A stretch of DNA of 64,000 bases from Desulfovibrio intestinalis (GTDB taxonomy: Bacteria; Desulfobacterota; Desulfovibrionia; Desulfovibrionales; Desulfovibrionaceae). Numbering within the stretch: position 1 is the first letter of the stretch; each line of letters starts with the position of its first letter. Below, piece by piece: positions 53,503 to 62,913 of the stretch. Location: NCBI RefSeq assembly GCF_014202345.1, contig NZ_JACHGO010000003.1, positions 124,001 through 188,000 of the forward strand, in the 5' to 3' direction. The translations under genes and the position numbers were made by a program. Below the pieces are notes generated by a model. The model worked only from the letters and a program-made list of their open reading frames with translations. It was not told the DNA's origin and made no database searches.

Positions 53503-54354
53503 TCAGTGCATGACCTGCGATTTGCGAAAGTTCACATAGGCTTCGCGCATGGCAATATAAGGATCAAGAGCCACGCTGTTCAGGTCTTCATAGAGGGGCA
53601 GCACGTCGCCAAGGGCGTTAAAACGAAGGCCTCCACTGACCCCGGCGCCAAGTTCCCAGGGCTGCAGGTAAAAGAGCGGATCGGCAAAGAGGTCGCCCAC
53701 GCGCCCGACAGTGTCACGTGCTGAACTGGGGCCGATGATGGGCCATACCAGATAAAACCCCTGGCCTATGCCCCATCGTCCAAGGGTCTGGCCAAAGTCT
53801 TCACCCGTGGGATCAACAGCCACAATGGCTTTTTTACCCTTGGCCACATCGGCGAGGCCAAGGCTGGAGGTGGTGTTTATGACAAAACGGCCAAATTCCA
53901 CACCAGCTTCCATAAAGCGGAACTGAAGGATGTTATTCACAAAACGCACGGGAAAGAGCAGGTTTGAAAAGAAGTTCTTCAAACCCCCGCGGATTTGGTG
54001 CGGTGTGATGAATACCCATGCATCATAGGCTGGTCTGGCGATGTAGAGATAAAAAATATCATTGAAGTGGAACCAAAAGCGGTTCCAGGGTTCTAAGGGG
54101 TCGGCGATACTGCCGAGGTCCGCGATATCGTAATCATCCAGCTCGTCCGATTCGCGCAGAGAACCGTAAGGCGTTACGGTAACTGCTCCGGGGGGCAGCA
54201 TGGGCGCGCCCCCATAAACCGTAGAAGGCGCCGGAGACTGTTTGACGCCCTGCGCCGCAAAAGATTTGCCGCTATCCAGACAAATGACGCCAGCCAACAG
54301 GAGCAGGCTCAGGGCAAAAGCCCGGGCCTGACAAGGTAAATATTTATTTGCCAT
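53503..54354 (-). CDS. mlaA: MlaA (VacJ) outer-membrane lipid-asymmetry protein
   Basis: MlaA removes misplaced phospholipids from the outer leaflet of the outer membrane. The 283-residue product has a signal peptide (ARAFALSLLLLAGVICLDSG) and the conserved MlaA body: DPLEPWNRFWFHFNDIFYLY, FFSNLLFPVRFVNNILQ, TTSSLGLADVAKG, EDFGQTLGRWGIGQGFYLV and GPSSARDTVGRVGD. A lipobox is not clear, so it may be released by signal peptidase I. AGGAAC precedes the ATG at 54354, which overlaps the mlaC end by 11 bp. Confidence 0.94.
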   Translation of the reverse strand: MANKYLPCQARAFALSLLLLAGVICLDSGKSFAAQGVKQSPAPSTVYGGAPMLPPGAVTVTPYGSLRESDELDDYDIADLGSIADPLEPWNRFWFHFNDIFYLYIARPAYDAWVFITPHQIRGGLKNFFSNLLFPVRFVNNILQFRFMEAGVEFGRFVINTTSSLGLADVAKGKKAIVAVDPTGEDFGQTLGRWGIGQGFYLVWPIIGPSSARDTVGRVGDLFADPLFYLQPWELGAGVSGGLRFNALGDVLPLYEDLNSVALDPYIAMREAYVNFRKSQVMH

Positions 54355-54988
54355 GTTCCTGCCGCACTTCCATTGCCTTGGACTTGATTCGGGCAATGAG
54401 GTTTTCCGGCGAATCCGTATTCAGAATGTCCTGAAATTGGGTGCGGTAGTTTTTGACCAGGCTGATATTTTCAATAAGCACATCGTAAACCAGCCATTTG
54501 CCGTTTTTGGGCAACATGCGGTAAGCTACGGGTACTTTTTTGCCATCCTTCATCGTGATGACGCTGCGAACTTCAACGCGGTCGCCTTTGGCCGAAGCCA
54601 CTTCGCCAGTATAGATCACCTGCTCGCCGTTATAGCCGTCAATTTTGTTGACGTAGGTATTGATAAGCAGGTCGGCGAAGGCATCGCTGAATGCCTTTTT
54701 CTGCGCTGGGGTGAAGGTGCGCCAGCGCGGTCCCACGGTGCGTGAAGAAAATTCGCCGAAGTCGAAGATGTGCAGCACTTCGTCTTCGATCTGCTGACGA
54801 ATGGGCCCGCGCGTGGCAGGGTTCACGTAGTCGGGATTTTTTATGAAACTCAAAATGCGGTCAGTGGCCGTTTCCAGAGCCTGCTTGGCTGGAGAATTGG
54901 CCTGCGCTGCGGCAGGCAAAAGAATAAAAGCCAACAGGAGGCCGCACAAAGTGAGGGTGATACGGCGTGAAAATGCATGGGTGAACAT
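54344..54988 (-). CDS. mlaC: MlaC periplasmic phospholipid-binding protein
   Basis: MlaC shuttles phospholipids between MlaA and the inner-membrane complex. The 214-residue product has a signal peptide (residues 1-30, ending AAAQA), then the Ttg2D/MlaC fold: NPATRGPIRQQIEDEVLHIF, RTVGPRWRTFTPAQKKAFSD, FADLLINTYVNKIDGYNGEQ and NISLVKNYRTQFQDIL. GGAGGAG inside the mlaD end serves as ribosome site. It follows mlaD directly. Confidence 0.95.
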   Translation of the reverse strand: MFTHAFSRRITLTLCGLLLAFILLPAAAQANSPAKQALETATDRILSFIKNPDYVNPATRGPIRQQIEDEVLHIFDFGEFSSRTVGPRWRTFTPAQKKAFSDAFADLLINTYVNKIDGYNGEQVIYTGEVASAKGDRVEVRSVITMKDGKKVPVAYRMLPKNGKWLVYDVLIENISLVKNYRTQFQDILNTDSPENLIARIKSKAMEVRQEHGK

Positions 54989-55441
54989 TTATTTCACTCC
55001 TCCAAAAGCGTATTTGCTGATAAGAGTGCCCAGATCGACGGAGGATTCTGTTTCCGTAATGGTGTCGCCGGGTGCAAGTGTGTGATCAGATCCGCCACGG
55101 GAAATGCTGATAAACTTGTCGCCAATAAGGCCGCTGGTGCGAATAGAGGCAATGCTGTCATCGGAAAGGTGCATGTCTTTATTCAGCCGTAACCGTACCA
55201 CAGCCTGATTGCGCAGGGGGTCTGAATCCAGGCTGATGCCTGTGACCTTGCCAACGGGTACCCCGGACATTTCTACATCAGCGCCGACGCGCAGGCCCGA
55301 GACAGAGTCAAAGTTGGCGTTGAGCTCGTAGCCCGTGCCAGAAAAAACTTCCATCTTGCCGAGCTTGATGGTCAGGTAGGCAACGCAGAGCAGGCCAATC
55401 AACACAAAAAGGCCCACAGCGGTTTCGCGTACAGTACTCAT
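54989..55441 (-). CDS. mlaD: MlaD substrate-binding (MCE) protein
   Basis: MlaD forms the MCE-domain ring of the inner-membrane lipid transporter. The 150-residue product has an N-terminal membrane anchor (TAVGLFVLIGLLCVAYLTI), then a single MCE domain: LNANFDSVSGLRVGADVEMS, GVPVGKVTGISLD, RLRLNKDMHLSDDSIASIRT and GLIGDKFISISRGG. The family length fits. The gap to mlaF is 262 bp and contains no mlaE. Confidence 0.95.
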   Translation of the reverse strand: MSTVRETAVGLFVLIGLLCVAYLTIKLGKMEVFSGTGYELNANFDSVSGLRVGADVEMSGVPVGKVTGISLDSDPLRNQAVVRLRLNKDMHLSDDSIASIRTSGLIGDKFISISRGGSDHTLAPGDTITETESSVDLGTLISKYAFGGVK

Positions 55442-55703
55442 TAGGTTTGCATCACTCCCCCGTAGCTGGCGCTACAGTCTTTCTTCGATACTATATGGAG
55501 GCAGTCGTAAAGTTTCAAGCCCCTTGGGGAACTAGGTTGGGCTGTTCGGGTACCGCAGCGCCAACCTCTTGAAAACTGGGGCGGCAGGGTTCAGGGGCTT
55601 GCCCCGAAGATGCTGACCGCTTCTGCCTGACGGCAAAATCTGTTTGTTGCAGTGGCCTGCGCATGCTGGCGCAAAACTTTAGCTGCAATATGAATACGGG
55701 CTG
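55442..55703. other. mlaF-mlaD gap where mlaE would be expected
   Basis: These 262 bp lie between the ATPase and the MCE protein. I translated the minus strand and saw neither the roughly 250-residue permease MlaE nor a recognisable fragment. Short GC-rich arms (GGGGCTTGCCCC type) suggest structure. Confidence 0.6.
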
Positions 55704-56519
55704 TTATGAAGCCAGCCACGAATCAAGGGCTTTACTCACGGCCGGATCAATGGGCTGGTGCAGGTCGCGGCGTTCGTCTCCGGCCTCGCGCTGCAAAAAC
55801 TGGCGCAAGTAGGGATTTTCACTGGCTTCAAGTTCGGCCAGAGTGCCAGAAAACAGCGCTTCGCCATCTGCCAGCACCAGTACATGGTCGGCAATGGCCC
55901 GCAGACTTGCCAGATCGTGACTCACTACAACCACGCTCATGTCGGCGTATTGCTGGCGCATGGCCAGCAGCAGGTCATCCATACGGGCGGCGGTGATGGG
56001 GTCAAGGCCAGAGGTTGGCTCGTCGCACAGGAGCACACGCGGTTCTGCCACGATGGCCCGGGCAAGCCCGGCGCGTTTGCGCATGCCGCCGGAAAGCTGG
56101 TTGGGATAAAAATCGGCAAAATCTTCAAGGCCAACCATGCGCAGTACCCGCAGGCCCGCTTCACGGATGGTGTCGGGAGGCAGCCGCAGGTGTTCGCTCA
56201 GAGGCAGGGTGACGTTTTGCACCAGTGACAGGGCGCCGAGCAGGGCGCCGTCTTGAAAGAGCACGCCCATGTGGCGGCGGATACGGCGAAAGTCGCTTTT
56301 GCCTAGGGCAAAGAGGTCGCGCCCGCCAACCAGCACCTGGCCGGAAAGTGGCCGCGAAAGGCCGATAATATGGCGCAGCAGGGTAGACTTGCCGCAGCCG
56401 GAGCCACCCAGAATAACCGAAACCTTGCCGCCGGGCAGTGTGGCATTGATGTCACGAAGGACCACATGACTTCCATAGCCCACGCTGAGCTCGCGAAATT
56501 CCAAGTCCCATGCCTGCAT
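55704..56519 (-). CDS. mlaF: MlaF-type ABC transporter ATPase
   Basis: This is the ATPase of the phospholipid transporter. The 271-residue protein has Walker A LGGSGCGKSTLLRHIIG (residues about 35-51), LFQDGALLGALSLVQNV (the family's Q-loop region), the signature QLSGGMRKRAGLARAI, Walker B RVLLCDEPTSGLDPITAARM, and VVVSHDLASLRAIADHVLVL. All catalytic motifs are intact. AGGCG lies before the ATG at 56519. It leads the mla genes, but the permease gene mlaE is not next to it. Confidence 0.94.
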   Translation of the reverse strand: MQAWDLEFRELSVGYGSHVVLRDINATLPGGKVSVILGGSGCGKSTLLRHIIGLSRPLSGQVLVGGRDLFALGKSDFRRIRRHMGVLFQDGALLGALSLVQNVTLPLSEHLRLPPDTIREAGLRVLRMVGLEDFADFYPNQLSGGMRKRAGLARAIVAEPRVLLCDEPTSGLDPITAARMDDLLLAMRQQYADMSVVVVSHDLASLRAIADHVLVLADGEALFSGTLAELEASENPYLRQFLQREAGDERRDLHQPIDPAVSKALDSWLAS

Positions 56520-56778
56520 GTAACGCCTGCCTTAAAGATGGTTGCCGGAGCAGTTTGCTCCGCCGAAAAACGTTCGGGTTCTTTGCAATAAATTTTTATT
56601 TTCCCCCTCGGCTGCCGAGGAGGGAGTACAGTCTAACCCAGGTGGGGTGTGGGAACAAGTTTGACTTTTCAGCCCGAATGGCAGTTGCAGTTTGAAAGAA
56701 CTGCGTAACGACGGGAAAATGCTTCGCCTGGGGCAAGGACTTGAGAACAAATCCTCGCCCCTTCAGGCGTGAAAAGCT

Positions 56779-57516
56779 TTAGTCGGTGGGCATGTCGTCA
56801 GGAAAATCCACGTTGGCGTAAACGTTCTGGACGTCATCGTTGTCGTCCAGCGCGTCCATAAGGCGCAGTACTTTCTGGCCCATGTCAGAGTCAACGGCCA
56901 CCAGATTTTGCGGTACCATGGCAAGCTCGGCAGACTGCATGGCAATGCCGGCGGCTTCCAGAGCGTCACGCACGGCAGTAAAATCTGTCATGGCCGTGTG
57001 AATGGTCCATTCGTCCTCATCATCAATCACATCGTCAGCGCCGGCTTCCAGAGCCGCTTCCATAATCTTGTCTTCAGGATAGGCGTTTTTTTCAATGCTG
57101 ATGACGCCCTTGCGGTCAAACATCCAGCCAACGCTGCCGTTTTCGCCCATGGAGCCGCCATGCTTGGAAAAAAGGTGGCGTACTTCAGCCACGGTGCGGT
57201 TCTTGTTGTCGGTGGCCACTTCAACCATGACGGCAATGCCGCCCGGGCCGTAGCCTTCGTAGAAGGTTTCGGTGAGATCGCCGCCAGCGTCTTCGCCGGT
57301 GCCCTTGCGGATGGCGCCCTCAATCTTGTCCTTGGGCAGGTTCACCGCTTTGGCTGCGGCAATGGCCGCGCGCAAGCGGGAGTTACTGTCAGGATCGCCG
57401 CCGGTTTTAGCGGCGATGATGATTTCCTTGGCAGCCTTGGTGAATATTTTACCGCGTTTGGCATCCTGACGCCCTTTGCGGTGCTGAATATTGGCCCATT
57501 TGCTGTGACCAGACAT
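56779..57516 (-). CDS. yebC: YebC/PmpR-family protein
   Basis: YebC-family proteins (245 residues here) bind DNA as regulators in some bacteria, and recent work links some members to translation of proline stretches. The sequence starts [20 protein letters not shown] and has [58 protein letters not shown] and [24 protein letters not shown] precedes the ATG. The acidic C-terminus is also typical. It lies between rlmE and mlaF on the same strand. Confidence 0.95.
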   Translation of the reverse strand: MSGHSKWANIQHRKGRQDAKRGKIFTKAAKEIIIAAKTGGDPDSNSRLRAAIAAAKAVNLPKDKIEGAIRKGTGEDAGGDLTETFYEGYGPGGIAVMVEVATDNKNRTVAEVRHLFSKHGGSMGENGSVGWMFDRKGVISIEKNAYPEDKIMEAALEAGADDVIDDEDEWTIHTAMTDFTAVRDALEAAGIAMQSAELAMVPQNLVAVDSDMGQKVLRLMDALDDNDDVQNVYANVDFPDDMPTD

Positions 57517-57548
57517 AAAACCTCCGAAACCTTTAGGGAATAATTGTT

Positions 57549-58181
57549 TTACCGGCCCGGCGGCGCATCCACTGGGTCAGTCTGGTTCGGCTTGTCGCGA
57601 AAGCCAAGGCCCACAAAAAAAGTTTCCTTGCTTTCAGGACGCGAACTCTTGGGTTTGAAGGACTTGACCGATGCAAACGCTTTGCGCATTGGCGCCAGCA
57701 ATTCCTGAACGTCCGGGCCCATGAAAATTTTCACCACAAAGCACCCGCCCTGCTTCAAATGCAGGCAGGCAACAGACAACGCTTCCACGGCCAGATCCAG
57801 CGAGCGGGCCTGATCGGTGAAGCGGGTACCTGTTGTGCGTGGGGCCATGTCGCTTATGACAAGGTCAAAGGGGCCGAGTTCTTCCAGCTTGGCCTCAAAG
57901 GCCGGAGAGCGGTCGAACACGTCCTCTTGCATGAAGGTGACCTGGGGGGGGAAGGTCGTCTCCGTGCTTTGAATGTCACAGGCTAGAACCAAACCCTTGG
58001 AACCCACCTTTTCCGCCGCGCCCAATGACCATGAGCCAGGGGCTGCCCCCAGGTCCAGAATCTTTTGGCCGGGCCGCAACAGGCGGAACTTGGCGTCCAG
58101 TTCCTTAAGCTTGTAGACCGAACGCGCGGGATAATTCTCGCGCTTGGCCTTGAGGAAGTAATGGTCTCGATATTCCTTCAT
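57549..58181 (-). CDS. rlmE: 23S rRNA uridine-2552 2'-O-methyltransferase
   Basis: RlmE (FtsJ) methylates U2552 in the A loop of 23S rRNA, a late step in 50S assembly. The 210-residue product has [20 protein letters not shown], the SAM-binding [20 protein letters not shown] (residues about 38-57), [20 protein letters not shown] with the catalytic Asp, and [18 protein letters not shown] with the catalytic Lys. The ATG at 58181 gives the standard [12 protein letters not shown] start. It lies 33 bp upstream of yebC. Confidence 0.95.
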   Translation of the reverse strand: MKEYRDHYFLKAKRENYPARSVYKLKELDAKFRLLRPGQKILDLGAAPGSWSLGAAEKVGSKGLVLACDIQSTETTFPPQVTFMQEDVFDRSPAFEAKLEELGPFDLVISDMAPRTTGTRFTDQARSLDLAVEALSVACLHLKQGGCFVVKIFMGPDVQELLAPMRKAFASVKSFKPKSSRPESKETFFVGLGFRDKPNQTDPVDAPPGR

Positions 58182-58363
58182 AATATATACCAACACGTAA
58201 CCATACTCTTTTTTATTCGCTTCGCCAAGTGGCGCGTGGGGCAATAGTCCGCGAAAAAAATTGACGCGTTGACCAGACAGAGTGGATGCGCTAGCTTATT
58301 AGTAAGGTTTCACAGGTGTCGGTGAGTTGTCTCGCTGCACGCCATAACCAAAGGAGACTTCTT

Positions 58364-58900
58364 ATGAAAAAAATTCTGCTGTCCTTGTGTTTTGTGTGCT
58401 GCGCCCTCTGGATCGGAGCGGGTGCCGCCCAGGCGGAGAGCGTCAAGGTTCCTGTTAATAAGATTACTGACGACGGTGTGGGTGAAGCCATCGGCTTTAT
58501 TACGTTTACCGATGATGGCAAGGGTGGTCTGGATATTCTGATGGACGTTGTGGGCATCAGCGAAGGCCAGCACGGCATTCACGTGCATGAAAATCCCTCG
58601 TGCGCTCCAGCTGAAAAAGACGGCAAGAAAGTAGCTGGCCTGTCAGCTGGCGGTCATTTTGACCCCGATAAAACTGGCAAGCATGAAGGCCCGGTCAAGC
58701 ACGGCCACAAGGGCGATCTGCCCGCCATCACTGCCGATGCCAAGGGTGAAGTCAAGGGCCAGCTGAACGCCCCCAATCTGGCCGTTAAGGATCTCAAGGG
58801 CCGCTCTGTCATTATTCATGCGGGCGGCGACAATTATTCCGACCAGCCCGCTCCTCTGGGCGGCGGCGGCGCTCGTATAGCTTGCGGCGTGATTCAGTAA
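58364..58900 (+). CDS. sodC: Periplasmic Cu/Zn superoxide dismutase
   Basis: This enzyme removes periplasmic superoxide. The 178-residue product has a signal peptide (residues 1-25, ending AAQA) and the SodC core: GQHGIHVHENPSCAP with the first copper histidines, GGHFDPDKTGKHEGPVKHGH (zinc loop), GDLPAI, RSVIIHAGGDNYSDQP (fourth copper His) and GARIACGVI (active-site Arg and disulfide Cys). All metal ligands appear present. AAAGGAG precedes the ATG, and a terminator follows. It is monocistronic. Confidence 0.95.
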   Translation: MKKILLSLCFVCCALWIGAGAAQAESVKVPVNKITDDGVGEAIGFITFTDDGKGGLDILMDVVGISEGQHGIHVHENPSCAPAEKDGKKVAGLSAGGHFDPDKTGKHEGPVKHGHKGDLPAITADAKGEVKGQLNAPNLAVKDLKGRSVIIHAGGDNYSDQPAPLGGGGARIACGVIQ

Positions 58901-58941
58901 ACAGCCGTAGAAATACAGCCAAGGCACTCCTTTAGTATTGA

Positions 58942-58966
58942 CCCCGCCACAGAAAATGTGGCGGGG
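58942..58966 (+). terminator. Terminator of sodC
   Basis: CCCCGCCAC pairs with GTGGCGGGG across a 7-nt AGAAAAT loop, followed by TTTTTTCG. Confidence 0.88.
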
Positions 58967-59360
58967 TTTTTTCGTGTGCCGTACTTGCCCGTGGTGGTAT
59001 GCATTGGCTATGCTGCATGCCAGCACAGCCTGAACCGTGTCAGGCGAGCGCTTTTCAGGTGTCTATGGATAATTTTTCCATTTGTTCCAGCATAGTATCA
59101 AGGAAATACACTGCGCGTAAAAGGCTCGTTTTCTTAATACGACAAGGATATTTGTCTCGTGGCGACACGGCCTGAGATCGCTGCGCTTTGGACAGATCAC
59201 CGCGTAAAAAAAACGATGTTTTTAAAAATGACGTAGTTTCCAGCAGAATCCGTACCGCGTTGCGCTGGCAATTCGTACAGTATTGCCATGCTGCCATGCC
59301 ATAAAGCGGGCAGCGCAACTGTGGTGACAGCACGATAGCAAAGGGTAGTCAGGCAATATA
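58967..59360. other. sodC-glycosyltransferase intergenic region
   Basis: This stretch of about 390 bp has no firmly supported gene. A 92-codon minus-strand frame (59055-59333) lacks family resemblance and a good ribosome site. Confidence 0.35.
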
Positions 59361-61121
59361 TTGAATGCAGATAGAGCATCCAGACCTCAGCGTATAAGCC
59401 TGCCCGATTTTTTCGGGCGAAAGCTGACGCTGCCTGAAGGCCAGGAATCCTGGCGGCGTGCGGGCGAGGGGGAAGACGCGCTGGTGTTGGGCCTTGGCCC
59501 CGGCTGCCCGTGGCAAACCTCTCTCGCGGCTGGAGCTCGCGCTGTTTACTGGCTGGAGCACGAGCCAACCCTGCAATCCTTGCCCGCGCTGAATGAAAGG
59601 GACGGGGCGGGGCCGCCCGACCATTGGAAAAAGGTGTCGCAGGAAGAGGCCGTGGCCTTGGCTGCTCAATGCGTGTGTTTTTTTTATGGCCCGGGCATGC
59701 GGCTTGCTCCCGATTTCTGGGGGCCGCTTCTGGGCCGTGTGGATGCGGCCCTACTGGGTGCCCCGGAGCTGACGAAAGATAATTCGCCAGAAAACAGCAC
59801 TGCACTGGCCCCGCCGGATGCAGCAAACGTTGACAGCCCTGCCTGCCTGGCTTCACGGAAGGGCAGGGGGGAATCGCGCGGTTTCGTACTTTTGCCTGGG
59901 CATGACGGACAGCTGCTGCATCAGGAATTGGTGCAGGCCTTGGATTCTTGCGGATTACATCCGGTTTCAGCTGTACCGGACGCCTTTCAGGCGCATGTTG
60001 ATGTGCATGCTGTTTGGCGTGACATCCTTCGTCAGGGCAAACCGCGCCTTGTGTTGTCTGTAAACCTGCGTGGGCTGGATGCGGAAGGGCGTGTTTTTCA
60101 CCTTTGCCAGGGCATGGGCATACCCGTGGCCCTATGGTTGGTGGACAATCCCTGGCATGTATTGTCGGCACTGCGGCTGCCGTGGTGGCGCGAAGCCCAT
60201 ATATTTGTCACAGACGCTTCCTTTGTGCCGGAGCTTGTAGCCGCCGGGGCGCGGCACGCACATCACATGCCGCTGGCTGTTGCGCCGCATATGTGGCGGC
60301 AGGCAGCGCCTGACTTTTTGGCAGCGCCAGAACCGCTTTTTGTGGGCCGATCTGCCTTTCCTGAGAAAGAACGCTTTTTCGCCGCAGCCAAGGTGCCAGA
60401 CGGGATGCTGGCTGAAGCGCTGGCATTGCTGGAATGTGACGAGACGCCAGCACGGGGCCCCAATTATTTTTGGTGGCAGCAGATGCTTGGCAGAGCCAGC
60501 TGGCCTGATCCGGCTATACGCAGCGCCGGGCTGGGGGCCGAGGCGTGCGCCTGCGCCAATCGCGTTCGCTGGTTGCGGACGATTCTTGAGGAAAGGGCGT
60601 CTTCGTTCGCCGAAACGAATATTGATCCCGGTGTGAGTCCCAGTGTGAACCCTAATGTTGGTTCTGTTTCTGTCCCCACAGTGGAATTGGCGCGCCCGTC
60701 AATGCGCATCGTGGGGGACGCAGGCTGGCGTGAGCTTTTGCCCGGTGCGAATATCCAGCCCCCTGTGGATTATTATTCGGCACTGCCCGGGCTTTACGCC
60801 CAAGCGGCGGTGGTCAACGTGACGAGCCTGCTTTTGCCGCACAGCCTGAGCCAACGTCATTTTGATGTCTGGGCGGCGGGTGGATTACTGTTCAGCGACG
60901 CCACACCGGGCCTGGATTTGTTTCCAGAAGATTTGGCAGAAGCCGTGCGGCTTGACGCTCCCAAAGATTTTTGGCCGCGCTGGGACACTGTGTGCTCGCG
61001 GCCGGCCTATGCAAGGGATCTGCGGTTGGCCTGGCGTGAGCATTTGCGTGGGGGGCATGAATATAGGCACCGTGTGCGGCGCATATGTGAATTGATGGGC
61101 ATTGCCGCCGACGGTGTTTAG
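59361..61121 (+). CDS. CgeB-like (DUF3880-type) glycosyltransferase
   Basis: This 586-residue cytoplasmic protein looks like the CgeB/glycosyltransferase-group-1 family. The N-terminal domain has ALVLGLGPGCPWQTSLAAGA. A central GT-B part contains VFHLCQGMGIPVALWLVDNP (the DUF3880 landmark) and VTDASFVPELVAAGARHAHH. The C-terminal part has VVNVTSLLLPHSLSQRHFDV and WAAGGLLFSDATPGLDLFPE, the donor-site region. In Desulfovibrio such genes often lie near flagellin or surface-polysaccharide genes; here it stands alone. The apparent start is TTG at 59361 (AGG upstream). The acceptor is unknown. Confidence 0.82.
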   Translation: MNADRASRPQRISLPDFFGRKLTLPEGQESWRRAGEGEDALVLGLGPGCPWQTSLAAGARAVYWLEHEPTLQSLPALNERDGAGPPDHWKKVSQEEAVALAAQCVCFFYGPGMRLAPDFWGPLLGRVDAALLGAPELTKDNSPENSTALAPPDAANVDSPACLASRKGRGESRGFVLLPGHDGQLLHQELVQALDSCGLHPVSAVPDAFQAHVDVHAVWRDILRQGKPRLVLSVNLRGLDAEGRVFHLCQGMGIPVALWLVDNPWHVLSALRLPWWREAHIFVTDASFVPELVAAGARHAHHMPLAVAPHMWRQAAPDFLAAPEPLFVGRSAFPEKERFFAAAKVPDGMLAEALALLECDETPARGPNYFWWQQMLGRASWPDPAIRSAGLGAEACACANRVRWLRTILEERASSFAETNIDPGVSPSVNPNVGSVSVPTVELARPSMRIVGDAGWRELLPGANIQPPVDYYSALPGLYAQAAVVNVTSLLLPHSLSQRHFDVWAAGGLLFSDATPGLDLFPEDLAEAVRLDAPKDFWPRWDTVCSRPAYARDLRLAWREHLRGGHEYRHRVRRICELMGIAADGV

Positions 61122-61367
61122 GGCGGATTATCTTTGAAGCACTTTTTTTTAATTGTCGTTCTGCCGAAAACGGTATTTTTTAACGAGCCACGGAGTGTTG
61201 CAGCGTGTCGTCTCTTGTGCAGTGGTAGAGCATTCAAACCTTTTTGAAGATAAGAATCTCTGGTTTTGGTGCGCAGGGCAGTGGGCCAGTGGGGCCGGTT
61301 GACTTTGCCTATATAAATATAATTGGGAATCTTGGCAGGAAGGAAAAGCTGCGCAGGTGCAAAGCAC

Positions 61368-61396
61368 TTGACAGCAGGACGTGTATTGCCTATTGG
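61368..61396 (+). promoter_or_regulatory. Promoter of tRNA-Ala
   Basis: TTGACA at 61368-61373, a 17-bp spacer, and TATTGG at 61391-61396 form a good sigma-70 pair, 27 bp before the tRNA-Ala 5' end. Confidence 0.7.
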
Positions 61397-61422
61397 TTTC
61401 TTCCTGCGATATTTCAATTCGT

Positions 61423-61498
61423 GGGGAAGTAGCTCAGCTGGGAGAGCATCGCCTTCGCAAGGCGGGGGTCGAGGGTTCAAATCCCTTCTTCTCCACCA
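61423..61498 (+). tRNA. tRNA-Ala (anticodon CGC)
   Basis: This is a 76-nt cloverleaf. The acceptor is GGGGAAG with CTTCTCC, the anticodon loop TTCGCAA carries CGC, the T arm is GAGGG-TTCAAAT-CCCTT, the discriminator is A, and CCA is encoded. It is followed by a terminator and by a decayed mobile region. Confidence 0.96.
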
Positions 61499-61501
61499 TT
61501 T
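61490..61501 (+). repeat. tRNA-end direct repeat, left copy (possible attachment site)
   Basis: TCTCCACCATTT spans the end of tRNA-Ala. The same 12 bp occur at 61676-61687. Short duplications of a tRNA 3' end are typical attachment-site remnants, but 12 bp is short. Confidence 0.4.
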
Positions 61502-61504
61502 TTT

Positions 61505-61538
61505 AAGGGGTTATCTGTAATTCAGGTAACCCTTTTTT
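61505..61538 (+). terminator. Terminator of tRNA-Ala
   Basis: AAGGGGTTATCTG pairs with CAGGTAACCCTT across TAATT, followed by a run of T. Confidence 0.8.
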
Positions 61539-61915
61539 TGTTTTTTCAATGCCCTTCCCAACACGTCTGCTAAAAAACAGAAACAATCAGTAAAAGCCTC
61601 GCGATGGTATGCCCTTCCTTTCTTGAGAGGAGCAGGACTCGCAGGTAGTACCTATTCTCAATTTCTTCGTAGTCATCTCCACCATTTCGTCTCATTCACT
61701 TTCTGCGTGAAATATTTGGCGTGAGCAACATGAGGGCAGGTATATCTGGATTCATGCTGCCCAAGTCATTTTTTGCTTTTTGTAGTGTGGCTCGGAACGC
61801 CTAAGTTTAAAAATCTCTCAGAGCCATGCGCCCTCGCCGTTTTAAAAAAATCGGCGTCATTGCCCATAGCGTACACTCAGAGTACTCGTGAGAACTTTTG
61901 TGGAGGAACAGGGAA
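61539..61915. other. Gene-free stretch at the start of the decayed element
   Basis: This contains the right 12-bp repeat and otherwise AT-rich DNA; no coding region is supported. Confidence 0.4.
61676..61687 (+). repeat. tRNA-end direct repeat, right copy
   Basis: This is a second TCTCCACCATTT, 186 bp after the first. DNA between the two has no gene; the decayed element starts to its right. Confidence 0.4.
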
Positions 61916-62136
61916 ATGAACGAAAAAGACGCAGTGCTCAGAGAAAAGAGCTTGGATAGATGGCTTGACGAACGAGAAGTAAGTTGCCTCACAAGGTGAG
62001 CTTGTCAACGCTCAGGGCTCACAGATTTCACGGAAAAGGCATTCCCTACTCAAAAATAGGAAGGTCTGTCCGCTACAGTTGGGCAGATGTTGTGTCTTTC
62101 ATGGAATTTTCCCGGATTGTCATTGATAACATATAG
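61916..62136 (+). pseudogene. Excisionase-like helix-turn-helix gene with frameshift
   Basis: The ATG at 61916 has GGAGG upstream and reads NEKDAVLREKSLDRWLDERE, VSCLTR and then a stop. Shifting frame by one base near 62000 restores VSLSTLRAHRFHGKGIPYSK, IGRSVRYSWADVVSFMEFSR and a stop at 62136. Joined, this is a typical AlpA/excisionase-type winged helix-turn-helix (W-L--EV--L--S-STLR--R--G-GIPY-KIGR-VRY). A single-base deletion has inactivated it unless frameshifting occurs. Such proteins belong to integrative elements, in agreement with the tRNA-Ala location. Confidence 0.75.
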
Positions 62137-62624
62137 GGGGTAACTAATGCACGTTGCAAAGATCCACCTTTGGAAAGGACGAAAATGAAACTAGGTACAA
62201 AAAGGTTGTCAATGAAGATTGAATCCAGATGACCTTGTTGCCCGCTTATCACATCACCCCTAATACTACGGCAAAGGTTGTGTCTTCTAGCCGATACTAC
62301 CATGGCTATCAAACCTCCCTTGAACCGAGAATATATACACGAGGGCAACTGGAAAGCCTCATAGCCGAATGATCCGCCAGCCAGCAGTCCCATAACTCCA
62401 AGGTCGGCATTGCCCAGGCAGGAAAGGATTCGTTTTCTTATGCCTTTACAAGTGCGTTCAGTCTGTCTAATGCCACCAATATCTATGGCCTGGATGACGA
62501 CCTGACCAAGGCAGCTGTTTTTGAAGCTATTCTTGAGCGGGAGGCATCTTGCCAGTTCGCTTCCGACAGCAATGCCGATCTTCGTGCGCTTCTGAATATC
62601 ACGGAAAATTAGGGCCATGATAGA
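62137..62624 (+). pseudogene. Decayed coding stretch of the element
   Basis: A plus-strand frame of about 70 codons ending at a TAG near 62612 reads KVGIAQAGKDSFSYAFTSAF, then YGLDDDLTKAAVFEAILERE, and looks protein-like, but it is interrupted by stops upstream and lacks a start. The minus-strand frame over the same DNA looks like a shadow. I do not recognise the family. Confidence 0.4.
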
Positions 62625-62849
62625 ATGACGGTTTCTGACAAGCTTGGACCAAATAACGAACTGAGGTGGGGCCTTAACTATGGCAGTACTACAGGCACTA
62701 TATGTACAAGGCTGATTTCTGTTGTTTTTAACTTATCCCACATGGACGCCTTGGCGACTCTGGCTAACATCCTGAGTATGAACTTTGATAATCTTTCTAA
62801 GCTTCCAGTGATGGGCATTCTGCTGAATTCAATGTTGGATCGCGGCTAA
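62625..62849 (+). pseudogene. Fragment of an unrecognised mobile-element protein
   Basis: This 74-codon frame starts MTVSDKLGPNNELRWGLNYG and continues CTRLISVVFNLSHMDALATL and ANILSMNFDNLSKLPVMGIL. It has no clear ribosome site and stops just before another frame that carries on with protein-like sequence at 62911. The two may be pieces of one larger gene broken by small insertions or deletions. No function is assigned. Confidence 0.4.
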
Positions 62850-62913
62850 TAGAAGACGTGCCTGGCACTCTTCATCTGCCTGGGCTTCCACTGGATCGGC
62901 TTGCGCTGAGTTG

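Noticed and set aside
59055..59333. 92-codon minus-strand frame between sodC and the glycosyltransferase
   Set aside because: No ribosome site, no recognisable domain; likely chance.
62073..62618. 181-codon minus-strand frame in the decayed element
   Set aside because: The plus strand over the same DNA has more protein-like segments in line with its neighbours; the minus frame has no ribosome site or family pattern.
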